From assembly GCA_016584495.1 (NCBI GenBank), contig WAID01000006.1, forward strand, positions 1,488,001-1,552,000: 64,000 nucleotides of DNA. The letters are read 5' to 3'. This document shows positions 23,602 to 35,025 of the stretch, in pieces. The translations under genes were made by a program, and so were the position numbers. This stretch comes from Celoporthe dispersa (lineage: Eukaryota > Ascomycota > Sordariomycetes > Diaporthales > Cryphonectriaceae). Position 1 is the stretch's first letter. Each line of letters opens with the position of its first letter. The notes below the pieces were generated by a model. It was not told where the DNA came from. It did not search any database and was given only the letters and a program-made list of their open reading frames with translations.

Positions 23602-25607
23602 ATGGGTCGCCTGGGGACGGCGGTTACCATCACAGATCCTCTCGTGAAATACAACGCCCTCATAGCCACCGGTATATTCTCTCCTGACCCGGCACAGCAT
23701 CGGCTGGCTCTTCACCTCCAGAAGCTCTACCTGCGCCTCAAAGACTACCAGCCTCTCTCGGAGTACCGCGGCAGGATACGTCAGATCACGCGGGCCATCG
23801 ACGGTGCCAGAGAAAATGAGACAGACCAGCTGGCAGTCAGCAGCCATCCCATCCGGCGCAACCCCCTCTTCGCGAGGTTCTTTGGGTCCGCAGAAGGCCC
23901 CGGCGACAGTCTGGCCCTGACACGCGTCCTGACGAGCCACCAGGCCGCCCTCGATGTGGACTCGCCCAAGGGCCTCTTCCTCTCTGGAGAGGTGGGCACG
24001 GGGAAGTCGATGCTGCTGGACCTCCTGGCCGACGGGCTGCCCACGAGCAGGAAGAAACGGTGGCACTTCAATACATTTATGCTCTATAGCATCTCGCGGC
24101 TGGAGAAGTTTCGAAAGTCGCATCCCGCGCTGGCGCGCGAGGATCGCGAGTGGTCCTTGTTATGGCTGGCCAAGGAGATGGTCGAGCAGTCGCCCATCCT
24201 GTTTCTGGACGAGTTCCAGCTCCCGGACAGGGCCGCAAGCAAGATCCTGAGCAACCTGTTCATCCCCTTCTTCCAGCTCGGGGGGTCCTGGTCGCCTCGT
24301 CGAATCGCATGCCCGACGAGCTGGAGAAGGCCGTCGGTGCGCAGTACCCGGCACCTGTGACGGGAGGGCTGGTGAGACAGCTATTCGGTGCCGGGAACAA
24401 GCAGCAAGGAGAGCTGTATGGGAGTACCAGCGACTTTGCAGCGTTTGTCGAGGTGCTCAGGGCGAGGTGTGATTTCTGGCACATGGAGGGAGCAAGAGAC
24501 TGGCGTAGGCGGGATCTCACGGAGCAGGCTGAGGCCCTAGGGCGGTCCTCAGATATCGAGTACACAGGAGGCGCTGGCACAGAGGCTCAAACCGAAGCGG
24601 TCCTGCTGATGAAAGACGACGTCGGCGATTCAACCACACCTCGGAAATATGCTCTGATGGTGGACGACCACGAGGTCTGGGATCGAATGCTGCTCGACAC
24701 CACCATTAACCCAGACATCCGATCTGTCCCGTGGAACCCAGCCACTCTTGTTGTCTACGGGCGGGCGGTCAATGTACCGCGGCAGTATGAGGGCGTGACC
24801 CACTGGGACTTCAACGAGCTCGTGCACGCCTTCGGGCCAGCAGACTACATCACGTTGGCCTCCAACTTCCACACCTTCATCATTGACAAGGTGCCGGTGC
24901 TCCCAGTCACCATGAAGAACGAAGCACGACGCTTCATCACGCTGCTCGACGCCCTGTACGAGGCCCGCTGTAAGGTCCTCATCCGCGCCGAAGTTGGCCC
25001 CGATAACCTCTTCTTCCCAGAGCAAAATCGGCGGCGGCCGGGCCAACCAGGCCTGACCACCGAGACCCGAACCACCACGACACGAGCCACAACAACAATA
25101 ACAACCAACAACACTGGGGAGCACGAGGACGCAACCTACTCCGAGACAGTCTCCGAGGTCTACCAAGACTCTGCGGCTCCCTTCCGCCCCAACATCTCCA
25201 GCTACACCGAGGCCCCCAGGACCTCCGCCCGAGCCTCGTCCATCCACGCCGAGGTAGACTCCGACTTTGGCATCGTCGGGCAAAAGGTCGACTTTGTCAA
25301 CACGGCCGCGTTCACGGGCGAGGATGAGCGTTTCGCCTACAAGCGAGCCGCCAGCCGGCTCTGGGAGATGTGCAGCGCGTCGTGGCACGCGCGTCCCGGG
25401 CCGCCGGAGAGCTGGTGGACGCCGCTGCCCGTCGAGGCGAGGCACTGGGAGGGGAGAGAGCCGACCCGGCCTCTTGGGAAGCAGTACTCGATGGGAAGAA
25501 ATGCCGGGCCGGGGGATGTGGCCTGGGGACCGTCGGTGGATCTGGACGAGCCGGCTGGGTTGTCGAAGTGGAGGGTTGAGGACCTCAGGAAGGGTGCACA
25601 GGAATGA
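23602..25607 (+). CDS. AFG1-like ATPase (AAA+-type P-loop), one frame break
   Basis: Member of the AFG1/LACE1 family, P-loop ATPases of the mitochondrial inner membrane involved in protein quality control and respiratory-complex homeostasis. About 668 residues, no introns. Early family block DPLVKYNALIATGIFSPD; Walker A GEVGTGKS near residue 135; then HFNTFMLYSISRLEKF; Walker B ILFLDEFQ near 200; sensor-like ASSNRMPDEL; and a C-terminal block FTGEDERFAYKRAASRLWEM. The frame breaks at 24,280-24,285: six Gs, seven restore LGGVLVASSNR. Two things differ from the usual member: no clear mitochondrial presequence before the family block, and a long Thr/Arg-rich insert (about residues 480-540) before the last block. 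It is therefore more likely a fungal paralogue than the standard AFG1. The start is the first ATG in frame. Confidence 0.87.
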
Positions 25608-26363
25608 TCTGACCTGACGGATGGCGATGAGTGCATCTTCCGCCAGCGATGGTCAGAGGTTCATAGAAAAGGACTACCTGCTCACACACTTCCCCACCTA
25701 TCGCAAAAAAAAAAAAAAAAAAGTCTCTAGCAGAGTTAGAAAGACGATGCCGCAAGGACTTCTTGGCACGACAAGTCGACAATCACACACACGCGCACAC
25801 AAAATTTCAAGCCGAACCCGGCACTGTACTCGTCTCAAGGTGGCCGTGTAAGATGATTGGTGGATCTCTCTTCGAGAAGATTGTAACTCGATCTCCGAAC
25901 TACGATACCAGACGACAATGACCTCAGCAGTCAAGAGATATCAAATGCCAAGCACAGTCAAGATCTTTTTTTTTCCTTCTTGTCGATCTTCAACGCTTCC
26001 AATTCTTGGAGGAAAGAGGGAAAAAGAAATCTCGACAAGAGCACTTACTTTATGTCCATACATGCATGATATATTCTCCGACAGTACCCAGTCACCAATG
26101 GCGGATAAAGCACCCCCTGCAATTACCCCGGAGCGTCATCCGCCGTGGTCCCATTTCAGGGGCTGCACCTGCAACACCACCACCACCACCACGACAGAAT
26201 CTCTCCAGCTCACCTTTTCTTCCTTTCACAGGAAGTGGTGGTGATGATGGTGATGATGATAAGCCGGATGTCAAGGTCTCACCGTGTGGTTCACATCATT
26301 TAGGGCTAGGCTCATGACACATTCACAAGGAGACGCTCGCAATGTGAGAACCTTCAGCAAGCC
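25608..26363. other. spacer with a poly-A tract
   Basis: Eighteen As at 25,705-25,722 lie about 100 bases after the AFG1-like stop, and a CCA/GAT-rich low-complexity stretch lies at 26,180-26,262. No gene is seen. Confidence 0.5.
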
Positions 26364-27765
26364 ATGATCGACGATAAAGCCATTGGGCCCAGGCAGAGGC
26401 GGAGGATACGAGCTGGGCTCTACATCACAGGGCTCCTCTGCCTGGTATACTATCTCTTCTTCACGGCCAAGATACCACGAGACCCGCAGGATGGCGGCCT
26501 CGCGTCGGGGTTCCCTCATCCTCTCGGGCACGCAGCCGCAGGCCCTCACCCCTCCGCCCTCCTCAATGACCTCTCGCTCACAACCGCCCAGTGCGAGGCC
26601 GCCTTCCCCAACCTGACCTGGTCCATAGACGACGTGGTCTCCCAGGGCCCCTTCGGCATCAACATCAAGACAGCCCCCGTCCTGGTCCGCACCCGCGACG
26701 GCCAGCTCAGCATCCTCAAATCCCAGCGCAGGCGCGACCTCTCGGCCGAGATGCTCGCCTCCCGCACCGCCTCGCTGCACCAGATCCACCGCGCCCTGGC
26801 CGCCGCCCCGGCCCAAGAAGCCCAGGCTATCCCGGACACGGTCTTCGCCCTCAACTTCCAAGACCAGCCCTTCGGCACGGCCTGGGCCTACTCCCGCCAG
26901 GCGGACCCCCGCTCCCGCCCAGGCTACGACGACGGCAACCCGGACGCGCGCACCTTTCTCATGCCGCACTTCTCCTTCTGGGCGTGGAAACTACCCTTCA
27001 TAGGCTCCGTGCGGCGCGCAGCAGCGGCCATCGCGGCCGTCGAGGAGGACGGGGCGCCAGGTTTCGCCGCCAAGATCCCGCGGGCCGTGTGGCGCGGGAC
27101 CACCTGGTTCAACAGCGTGCAGAACCCGCGGCTGCGGCAGAACCTCGTGACCACGACGCGCGACAAAGCCCTGGGCGGACGTCGAGGCCCTGAGGTGGGA
27201 CACGGTGCCCGACGCCCGGGGCGAGAGGACGGCCAGCAACTCGCTCGCCATCGAGGACTTTTGCAGGTACAAGTATGTCCTGTACACGGAGGGGGTCACG
27301 TACAGCGGGCGGTTCCAGTTCCTGCAGATGTGCGCGAGCGTCGTGCTGAGCCCGCCTATCGGGTGGATGATGCACACCACGCACCTGGTGCGGCCGGTCT
27401 TCTCGGGCGACCTGCCTGACGGGCGCCTCCAGGGGCGGTGGGCGCCGAGCGAGGCCGTGAGGAGGGCGTGGCCTGTCGGGTATGCGCCCGAGGAGGCGAA
27501 CATGGTCTTTGTGAAGCCGGACTGGAGTGACCTGGAGGACACCATCATGTGGCTGGAGGAGCACCCTCGCGTGGCGGAGGGGATCGCGAGGAGGCAGAGG
27601 GAGACGTTTGTGGGGGGAGGGTACATGAGCCCTGCGGCGGAGGCGTGCTACTGGAGGGCTCTGATCAGGGGGTGGGCTGAGGTTGCGCGGTGGGACGAGG
27701 CCGCGCTGGAGGGACTGGGTCCCGGGCAGACATATGAGGCGTTTGTGTTGACGAACGGGGACTAG
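26364..27765 (+). CDS. GT90 (CAP10-like) glycosyltransferase, one frame break
   Basis: Type II membrane glycosyltransferase of the Golgi or ER lumen; in Cryptococcus CAP10-family enzymes serve capsule and glycoprotein xylosylation, in other fungi the product is mostly unknown. About 466 residues, no introns. A basic cytoplasmic tail (RQRRRIRAG) precedes a signal anchor (LYITGLLCLVYYLFF). The GT90/lipopolysaccharide-modifying domain shows PRAVWRGTTWFNSVQNPRLR, then IEDFCRYKYVLYTEGVTYSG and RFQFLQMCASVVLSPP, the typical CAP10 order. The frame breaks at 27,169-27,171 (CCC; two Cs restore the reading into WADVEALRWD). The length and closing to whole codons after this one change support an intact gene. 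A glycosyl donor cannot be assigned. Confidence 0.87.
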
Positions 27766-27876
27766 ATGGCTGAATTGATTGGCTCTGCGGCATGACAGGA
27801 GAGACCATTTCCAGCTTCGAGGGTCGTCATGCGCCCAGCCGTAGGGTATCAAGCATTCGCTACCTCAACAGTCCAC

Positions 27877-29516
27877 CTAGCACCGTATCTCGACCCCTCC
27901 CTTGGACACAGTGAGGTACTTGACGCCCTTGTAGGGCTTCACCCCCTCCCCGAGCCCCCTGCTCTTCCTGGTATCCAGCACGATGCTCTCCACCTTGATG
28001 CCGCTCGGCAGCCACCCCTTCACCGTGAAGCTGACAGATGCCGAGCTGGGCATCAGGATCTTGTTCTGCGCCAGCTTCTTCGCGTCCCGGTCCTCGTCCG
28101 TGTCCCGGCCCCCACTAGAGGCCTTGTCCAGTCTTGCCGCCGCAGCGGGCTCTGCCTGGTATGGCTCGTCATAGGCATAATCGCTCTTCATCGGCGTGTC
28201 GTCGGCCTCGTCCCCTGTGGGCTGGCCCACGACCGTGCACCGGAGGCCAAAGGAGGCCGCACCCGCGCTCAGCTCCTTGCCGTGGATATACCACTGCAGC
28301 TCCCTGTCGCCCGGGTTGTACGTCGCGTCGCCCCTCGAAGGTCGTATCTCGGGCAGGTTCCTGACGTCCTCGGGCAGCGGGACAGAGATGACCATGTCGT
28401 CCATCGTCGGCGATGACTGTGCCGCACCTCGACCTCCAGCGCCGGCGCCTCCCCTGCCGAAGCCCGTGGGGCCAGAACCGCCACCGCCGCCGCCGCCGCC
28501 GCTGCTGCTAGAGCCGAACAGCTTGTTGACGTGGACCCTGACCTCGAAGTCCGAGCCTGTCGGCCCCAGCCCCGTCTTCATCTCGATGTTGACAGGCAGG
28601 TTCAGGCTGCCCGTGCTCAGGCTCCCGCTCCTGGTGAGCGGCAGCAGGTCCACCTCGTACCCGGCCAGTATGAACCTCCCGTCCGGTGGTATGAAGCTCA
28701 GCACGCCGGGCTGCTCCTTCCACCTCGCCAGCCGCACGCACGGGTGGAACACGGGCAGCTCCACCACGCTTCCCAGGTTGTGTTTCCCCGACGGCCCGTT
28801 CAGCGTCATGGTGATGTCCGGCACGCCCGACACCTTGCTCGTGAACGCGATGGTGCCGCTGGCAAGAGCAGCCAGCGGCCTGCCGCTCGGCGCGAGCGTG
28901 ACGCTCAGGGTCTCGACCACGTCCGCGTACAGCTCGTTGCTGGTGTGTCGGACGTTGGCCCGCCTCCACGGCAGCGCGGGGGCGGTGGTCTGGGCGAGCG
29001 AGGGCATGCCCGGGCTGGGGGCGCGGCCTAGGGCGCTCAGGTCCTTCACCTGGCCGGGGAGGGTGATGGAGCCCAGCAGCTTGCCCATCCAGCCCTCCAC
29101 CTCGACGACGTCGCGCAGGGCGTTGGGCTCGGTGGTGGCGACGGTGCCCGCGTCGCACATCTCGGTGAGGAGCTGGGCCACGACATCGTAGCCGGCCTCG
29201 ATCTTGTGGGAGATGAGAGGCGCGCCGAGGAACTCTCGAGGGCGTCGATGACGCGGTGGAGGAACTCGAGGACGAGGAGGGGCTCGACCTCGCTGGAGGT
29301 CGTCAGCAGGAACAGGAGGTTGCCGTGGGCGAGGCTGAAGACGAGGGTGGGCGGGCTGGCGCTGGGGAGGAGGAGGACGTTTGGGCGCGGCGCGGGGTGT
29401 GCCAGGTAGAGCGGCAGGAGGTGCGCGGCGGAGATGGGTCGGGACGTGTAGGTATGTGACAGGACCGGCGAGTTCCTCTCGTCAAAGATGTGTATGGCCT
29501 CGATCACACCGTCCAT
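27877..29516 (-). CDS. AP-3 adaptor complex subunit mu, one frame break
   Basis: Medium chain of the AP-3 adaptor, which sorts cargo from the Golgi to the vacuole. About 546 residues. The start at 29,516 (MDGVIEAIHIFDE) begins a longin-type N-terminal domain (to about 140); the rest is the mu-homology domain with VEGWMGKLLGSI, DITMTLNGP and RFILAGYEVDLLP, ending YKGVKYLTVSKGG-VEIRC. A Gly-rich and Ser-rich loop and a D/E/R-rich insert are typical fungal expansions. The frame breaks near 29,234-29,237, where the minus strand reads GAGAG; one more G restores EEFLGAPLISHKIEAGYDVV. The stop lies 111 bases beyond the stop of the convergent GT90 gene. Neither this gene nor its convergent neighbour shows introns. 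Confidence 0.9.
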
Positions 29517-29807
29517 CCTCAAGAGCCTGTGCGAGGTGTGCAGGAGATGCTGGGAGGAGGGCGGCCACGGGGCAGTACAGGCTACGTACGATGGCAGGTG
29601 CTGGGTGGTGGGTAGGTATGACGACTCTGACGGGCCGACAGGGCTGCCCCTGCTTAGAGTTTCAGCACCTGGGCCCCCACCCTTCACCCGTCAGACCTCG
29701 CCCTAGCATCCAGCCAAGGTGGCCGCCGCCTGGCATAGCACCACTGCGTTCCTGCGAGCCAGCAACGTATAGAGACGACCACCTCCTTCGCGACCAAAAC
29801 TGTCGAC
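29517..29807. promoter_or_regulatory. short divergent promoter region, AP-3 mu / DMAC1-like
   Basis: Only 291 bases separate the two start codons, so both promoters and both leaders must fit here. Frames through it carry stops or lack conservation. No defined element was recognised. Confidence 0.55.
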
Positions 29808-30209
29808 ATGGCCGGCGGATCGCCATCGGTACACTCTCTTCAGCAGCCAGTCAGGGCTGAGGAGATCCTCAAGCAGGAGCGGCGAGACTACGACTGTACG
29901 TCGTGTCGCATCGTCGGTGAGTCCTTTTTTCCCTGTCGCGCACCTGAAGCCTGCCTTTCCCTGATACGCCCGCCATCATCCTGTCGCTACGGTGTGCTGA
30001 AGGAGTGATCCATCCATTCCTGTCCAGGCGGCACTGCGTTCATCGGTCTTGCGGGCTACAGCTACTGGGAGGGCATGAGGCAGCTCGAGAAGAACCGCGC
30101 ATCGATCCTCAGGAGCAGACCTTGGATAGGCATGCGCGGGCGGAAGGCGGGGCTGATTGGGACCTCAGCAGGGCTGGCCTGGATGGGCATCTATCGGCTG
30201 TTCGGGTGA
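29808..30209 (+). CDS. DMAC1/Dmo2-like mitochondrial membrane protein (DUF4536 type)
   Basis: A 96-residue protein in two exons, 29,808-29,916 and 30,028-30,209 (donor gtgagt, acceptor gtccag), joining in phase. It has the family pattern KQERRDYDCTSCRIVGG with a CxxC, followed by a hydrophobic segment (TAFIGLAGYSYW) and a second one near the C-terminus (GLIGTSAGLAWMGIYRLFG). In animals, DMAC1 is needed to assemble the distal membrane arm of complex I; yeast Dmo2 is a distant relative with a role in mitochondria. Whether the fungal protein acts on complex I is inference, though this species has complex I (NDUFB7 at 2,263). It is intact, without a frame break. Confidence 0.8.
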
Positions 30210-30781
30210 GCTCAGGAAGAGTCAGCCGTGGGACCGCAAAAAAAGAAGAAAAGAAAAAGGAAAAAACAAATGACATCTCTGCTCAATATCATCAGTACAG
30301 GATCGTCTGGCCTGGGAAAGGTCGTGTCGACGGGACTTACCCGCAGCTGGTCGGCAGCTGGCGGGAGCAGCGATAAGATAAGCCGCTCTAGAGTGAATGA
30401 TGAGCCTGGCATGGCAGCCTCCTCCTCCTACCTTTACAATAGAGAACTGGCTCAATACACACAAGATACCCCTTCAATTTCGTCCAGATTGTGACCTCTT
30501 TAAGAATCCTATCTTCTCTTCTTTTATTTCTTTTGAACCACAATAATTTCACCATCCCCAGGCTCATAACCCGTCTTGGTCCTCCGCCCAAACCCAGGTT
30601 TTCACTCTCTGCGGCAAAATTTCAACGCCTACACGATCCAGTCCGCGATCTGCGCATCTCACCCGAAAGGCGCAGACAAAATAATTGCGTCCCCGATAGT
30701 CTCAGGGCCACAATTGGCTTTTCCTCTCGCTGTCTCACGGCCTCACAACAGAACGCCCGGTCCTCCAGGCCATCACCAGCT
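30210..30781. promoter_or_regulatory. spacer and leader upstream of Rrp4
   Basis: AG-rich and then CT-rich sequence between two genes read in the same direction. Frames into 30,491-30,781 stay open in phase with Rrp4 but lack the coding character of the protein after 30,782; I take the ATG at 30,782 as the start. Confidence 0.45.
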
Positions 30782-31984
30782 ATGCCCATCACAATCATAC
30801 AGCCCAAGCCCGTCCCCAGGTGGTCAGGTCGGGACGATGAGGCCGCCTCATCGGGCTCGGACTCGGAGGGCGGCGGCGGCGCTCTCGACCTGGAAGGTGA
30901 CCTCCTGATGAGCATGGGCGGCAGGCCGGCCAGGCGCGCAAGACACTCGAGCGACATCGTGACGCCAGGCGAGGTCATCACCGACGACACACAGTACATG
31001 AGGTAGGTGTCCTGCCGCCAAACCCCCAGCGGACAGATGGGGGCAGCAGCTGACCGGCGCCAACCAAAACCGAAGGGGCCACGGCACCTACACCATCTCC
31101 AGCACGGACGCGACCGCCATCACCTCCTCGCTGGCGGGCGTCGTGACCCGCACCAACAAGCTCATCTCCGTGCGGCCGCTCCGGGCGCGCTACACGCCCG
31201 AGGTGGGCGATCTCGTGGTGGGCCGCATCGTGGAGGTGCAGCCGCGGCGGTGGCGCGTGGACGTCGGCTCCACGCAGCTCGCCGGCCTGCCGCTGTCCGC
31301 CATCAACCTCCCCGGCGGGATCCAGCGGCGCCGTACCGAGACGGACGAGCTCGCGATCCGGTCCTTCTTCGCCGAGGGCGACCTGCTCGTCGCCGAGGTC
31401 CAGCAGATCTACGCGGACGGCGGCGCCGTGCTGCACACCCGCAGCCTCAAGTACGGCAAGCTGCGCAACGGGGTGTTCCTGACCGTCAGCGGCACCGGCG
31501 GCGGGGGCGGCGTGGTGCGGAGCCGCAGGCAGGTGTGGACGATGGCGCTGGGCACGCTGGGTGCCGACGCCGGGGGGGAGGGGTCCGCCAGGATCGACGT
31601 CGTGCTAGGCGTCAACGGCTACGTCTGGATCAGCAGGCACGTCGAGGACGCGAGCCTGGCGGCGGCGGCGGCGGCGGCGGCTTCGTCGTCGTCGCCGTCT
31701 GCAGGTGGGGTGGGCGCCACGAACATGGAGGACAGCGTGAGCCAGGCGGTGTACAGCAGCCAGAACGACTACATCGAGGTGGAGGTCATGCGGGAGATCA
31801 CAAGGGTCAGGGGCGTCATCACGGCGCTGGTGGAGAACGGGCTCAGGGTGGACGAGGATATGGTCATCAGGGGGGTACGCCGAGGCCCTGGAGATGGCGA
31901 GGATGTCACCCGAGGGGGGAGGAGGATACCTACCTGGGCGGTGAGAAGGGCCAGCGGCTGGCGGCCGTGCTGGTCGCGAGATAG
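30782..31984 (+). CDS. RRP4: exosome complex RNA-binding subunit Rrp4, two frame breaks
   Basis: Cap subunit of the RNA exosome that guides RNA into the 3'-5' degradation channel. Exons 30,782-31,002 and 31,076-31,984; the 73-base intron has donor gtaggt, a CTGAC branch point and acceptor cgaag. The N-terminal block [18 protein letters not shown] is diagnostic; the S1 domain reads [19 protein letters not shown]; the KH-like part reads [14 protein letters not shown] Gly-rich loop, and an Ala/Ser loop coded by GCG and TCG repeats near 31,660-31,695, are insertions. Two frame breaks near the end, each six Gs where five restore the frame (31,870-31,875 and 31,914-31,919), recover the expected C-terminus [17 protein letters not shown]. 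With both, the gene is exactly 376 codons including the stop. Without them the last 40 residues read as unrelated sequence. Confidence 0.92.
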
Positions 31985-32212
31985 CTGCCCATAGACCAAT
32001 GGACCAAGATGTTGGATGATTTTTTTTTGGGTGTCCACCCCCATGATCTACCTGTTCCCGACCAGAGGGGTATCTATCCCTCCAAAATAAAACCCAGATT
32101 ATGTACACCTGTGTACACATACAATAAATACCCCCCTCCCCCCACAAACGCCGTGCTGTTGTTGTCATGGGATCAATCATGGCGCCCAACGACCAGGGGG
32201 CCCAGTCAGAAA

Positions 32213-33489
32213 CTACATGATGCCGCCGTCGCCAACACCACCACCACCAACACTGATGATGTCTCCCCTTGCCATGGCCCGCCTGAACATCTCTGCGAAG
32301 CCCTGGGTGCCGACGCAGTCGCTGGCGTCCTTCTTCTCGGCCGCCTCGGGCAGCCACCTCGTGATCCTCTCGATGCGGTGCTGGTTGGACGGGTGGGTGG
32401 ACAGGAACTCGGGGGGCTCCAGGCGGTGGACGGCCTCCATGCGCTGCCAGAAGGTGACGGCCTCACGCGGGTCGTAGCAGGCCTCGGCCATCATCATCAG
32501 GCCGATGTAGTCGGCCTCGCTCTCTGCATGCGGCCCATGGGCCGGGAGAAGAGGAGGTCGAGGAGCTGGCCGCCGAACAGGTAGCCGGCGACAAAGGTGA
32601 AGGGGGTCGCGGCGAGCAGCATGAGCGCGGACCCGAGGAAGAAGGTCTCGCCGACGCTCTGGCTTAGGCGCTCCGAGATGTGGTCGGCGAGGTTGTGGGC
32701 GATCTCGTGGCTCAGCACGGCGGCCAGCTGGGCGTCGGTCCGCGCCAGCCGCAGCAGGCCGCTGTGGACAAAGACCTTGCCGCCGGGCAGGACGAAGGCG
32801 TTGGCCTGGCGCAGGTCGTCGTTGTCGATGACCCGCACCTCCCAGCCGCCGCCGCCGTCGCCCTCGCCCTCGCCCTCGTCGCCCATGCCGCTGACGGGGA
32901 TCAGCCGGGCCATGACCCTCTGCACCATGCGCACCCGCGAGTCGCGGTCGGGCAGGAACCGGCCGCCCTGCTGCTCCATCTCGTACAGCACGTGCTTGTA
33001 CTGCATGGCGCCCAGCTCGCGCACCGTGTCCTCGCTGTAGCAGTTGAAGCGCCGGCGGCCGGACACGGGGACGACCTCGAGGTTGTACCAGTAGAAGGCG
33101 AGGGCGAGGGCGACGGAGGCGACGATGACGGTGTGCGTGCGGGGGGACCGGATGATCTGGCCGGGCGTGGACGAGAGGAGGGGTTTCGCGGTGCGCAGGC
33201 GGTGGTGGTACCACGGGTCGCCCAGGGAAGGGTCATAGTCGTACTCGGGACGAGGTGGTTGTTGGTCGCGGGGGTCGCGCTGGCGGGCGCGAGGGCGGGC
33301 CTGGGAGAAGAGACGGTGGAGGGGCCGCGGCCGGGGTGGTGGTATGCGGTCTGCCGGTGGTATTATGGGCGAGAGGAGGCGGGTGAACCGGGCGGCGGAG
33401 GAGGAGGAGGAGACGGACGAGGAGGAGGAGGAGGTGACGGCGGAGGCTATGCTCCCCGGGCGGACGAGGGACAGGCCTCGCAGGGCCAT
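32213..33489 (-). CDS. OMA1: OMA1 mitochondrial metalloprotease (M48), one frame break
   Basis: Zinc protease of the mitochondrial inner membrane that acts in stress response and protein quality control. About 425 residues. An Arg/Ser-rich presequence (residues 1-60) is followed by a TM segment and the family hallmark EVVPVSGRRRFN. The catalytic motif is LSHEIAHNLADH (HExxH). The frame breaks at about 32,524: the minus strand reads ATGCAGAGAGCG, and one added G gives QESEADYIGL, which supplies the third zinc ligand of the family. Without it the protein ends before this glutamate and would be dead, so the break decides function. After the correction the frame runs to the stop at 32,213. It converges with Rrp4 (229 bases between the stops). 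Confidence 0.9.
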
Positions 33490-34202
33490 GGCTGAGGGCG
33501 CGAGGCGGGCTCGACGGGGAGGCTGTCGGGAACAAGGGCGCAGGCTCTGCAGAGAGGGTCTGGTCGGTCTGGTTGTGGAAAGCCTAAGAGTGTTTATGCT
33601 GAGAGAGGGGTGGGAAGAGTACGGCTAGGCAGGATGTCAAGCTTGAGGTCATCGGTGCTAGAATGTACCCAGGTACTCTTACTGGCGGGGCATCCGCTTA
33701 TCAATTTACTACCATCAGCCCTTCTTCATGAGCCTCAACCTTATGGGAACGGTTTCGCCTCGAGACAGACATGCCATGTGCAGTCTTGTGTGTCTATAGT
33801 ACAAACACAGTAGGTACCTGGATGCCCCTCTTGTCATCATCGTCACCACGACCACCGGTCATGATTCCGCAGAGATCCCCACCGCCGTCAGGATCAGGGT
33901 CACAGTCAGGCCAGGTCATGCCAGGCCCAGCTGAGCCGAGGTCCGTTTTACCCCAGATTCCCGGGTCTTTTCTTATCCTCGGCCGGGCTTCACCCATTCA
34001 AAGGTCCAGCATTTCCAATCTTCCTCCCTCTCTTCTCGGCCTCAACATCAACCCACACGATACATGCCACACACATAATAACATACCCAAATACATACGC
34101 ACACACACACTCTCTCTCTCAAGACGCAAAGAGAATTAGAAACCCGCCGTATCACCTAAGAGCCTGCCAGCACCGTCCTCCTCAGAGCCGCCATCCCCCA
34201 AG
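33490..34202. promoter_or_regulatory. divergent spacer, OMA1 / cytochrome b5
   Basis: About 710 bases between start codons. The right part has CACACA and CTCTCT tracts typical of fungal promoters and leaders. No gene is seen. Confidence 0.5.
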
Positions 34203-34520
34203 ATGTCAAAGCAGTTTACCACCGCAGAGGTCGCCCAGCACAAGGATGAGGGCAATGGCATGTGGATCATCGTAGACACGGGCGTGTATGACATTACAAG
34301 TACGTCTCCTCTTTCCCCCTTGCTCCCCCCCTTCTTCTCCTCTCACCAGCTGACATGCCCAGACTTCCTCGACGAGCACCCCGGCGGCCCCAAGATCCTC
34401 AAGAGGATGGCCGGCAAGGACTCGAGCAAGCAGTTCTGGAAGTACCACAACGCCAGCGTCCTGGAGAAGTACGGGCCCAAGCTCAAGGTCGGGGACGTCA
34501 AGGATGCGGCGAAGCTGTGA
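34203..34520 (+). CDS. small soluble cytochrome b5-like heme protein
   Basis: Electron carrier with a b5-type heme. Two exons, 34,203-34,299 and 34,363-34,520, code for 84 residues. The intron (63 bases, gtacgt to gcccag) is a multiple of three without a stop, so the unspliced frame is also open, but the insert would split the conserved VYDITNFLDEHPGGP. Heme ligands are the His of HPGG and the His in FWKYHN. The protein ends at the domain border (KLKVGDVKDAAKL) and has no C-terminal membrane anchor, unlike ER cytochrome b5. It is therefore probably cytosolic or loosely bound; the partner reductase is not predictable. It is intact, without a frame break. Confidence 0.92.
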   Translation: MSKQFTTAEVAQHKDEGNGMWIIVDTGVYDITSTSPLSPLLPPFFSSHQLTCPDFLDEHPGGPKILKRMAGKDSSKQFWKYHNASVLEKYGPKLKVGDVKDAAKL

Positions 34521-34702
34521 TGCTGGGGAAGATGGGAATGGATGTGATTCTGCACGGAAGCGATCTTGATGTTTTTCTTTTCTTTTTCTTTTCTTCTCTG
34601 ACGAGCAGATTTCTCAGATTTTCTCCTGTTTAGACTTTTTGGAAATAGACAGACCATCAGAAGCGTCGACCCTCCATCTTGTCCTTCATCCACGTACACA
34701 TC

Positions 34703-34736
<34 letters not shown>

Positions 34737-35025
34737 CACACACTCCACCAGTGCCACGTCCGGAGTATCACAGTTGCTGTCAGGAAAAGGAAATTTCAAC
34801 GATATCACGACATATACGGTCCATAGCTTGACCCATATCAAGCTCGTATTGAAGCTCATTACTTATTCATTTAAACCTTTTTTTTTTAAAAAAAAAAAAG
34901 TCTCTACGTTTCTTCGATCCCCTTTTGTCGACCTGAGCGGTCTACCTCTACTTCCTTCTCCCAACGAGGCAAGCCTTGGCAATTTAAAAAACCACACACA
35001 TATATATATATACCAACAGCCATGA
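34521..35025. repeat. spacer with a CA microsatellite and A/T tracts
   Basis: A (CA)14 tract lies at 34,703-34,730 and a poly-T/poly-A block at 34,878-34,900. It separates the 3' ends of the b5 gene and of the membrane-glycoprotein gene. No gene is seen. Confidence 0.6.

Noticed and set aside
29046..29687. start of AP-3 mu at 29,687
   Set aside because: The 57 residues before MDGVIEAIHIFDE are unlike any longin domain; mu chains begin at this methionine.
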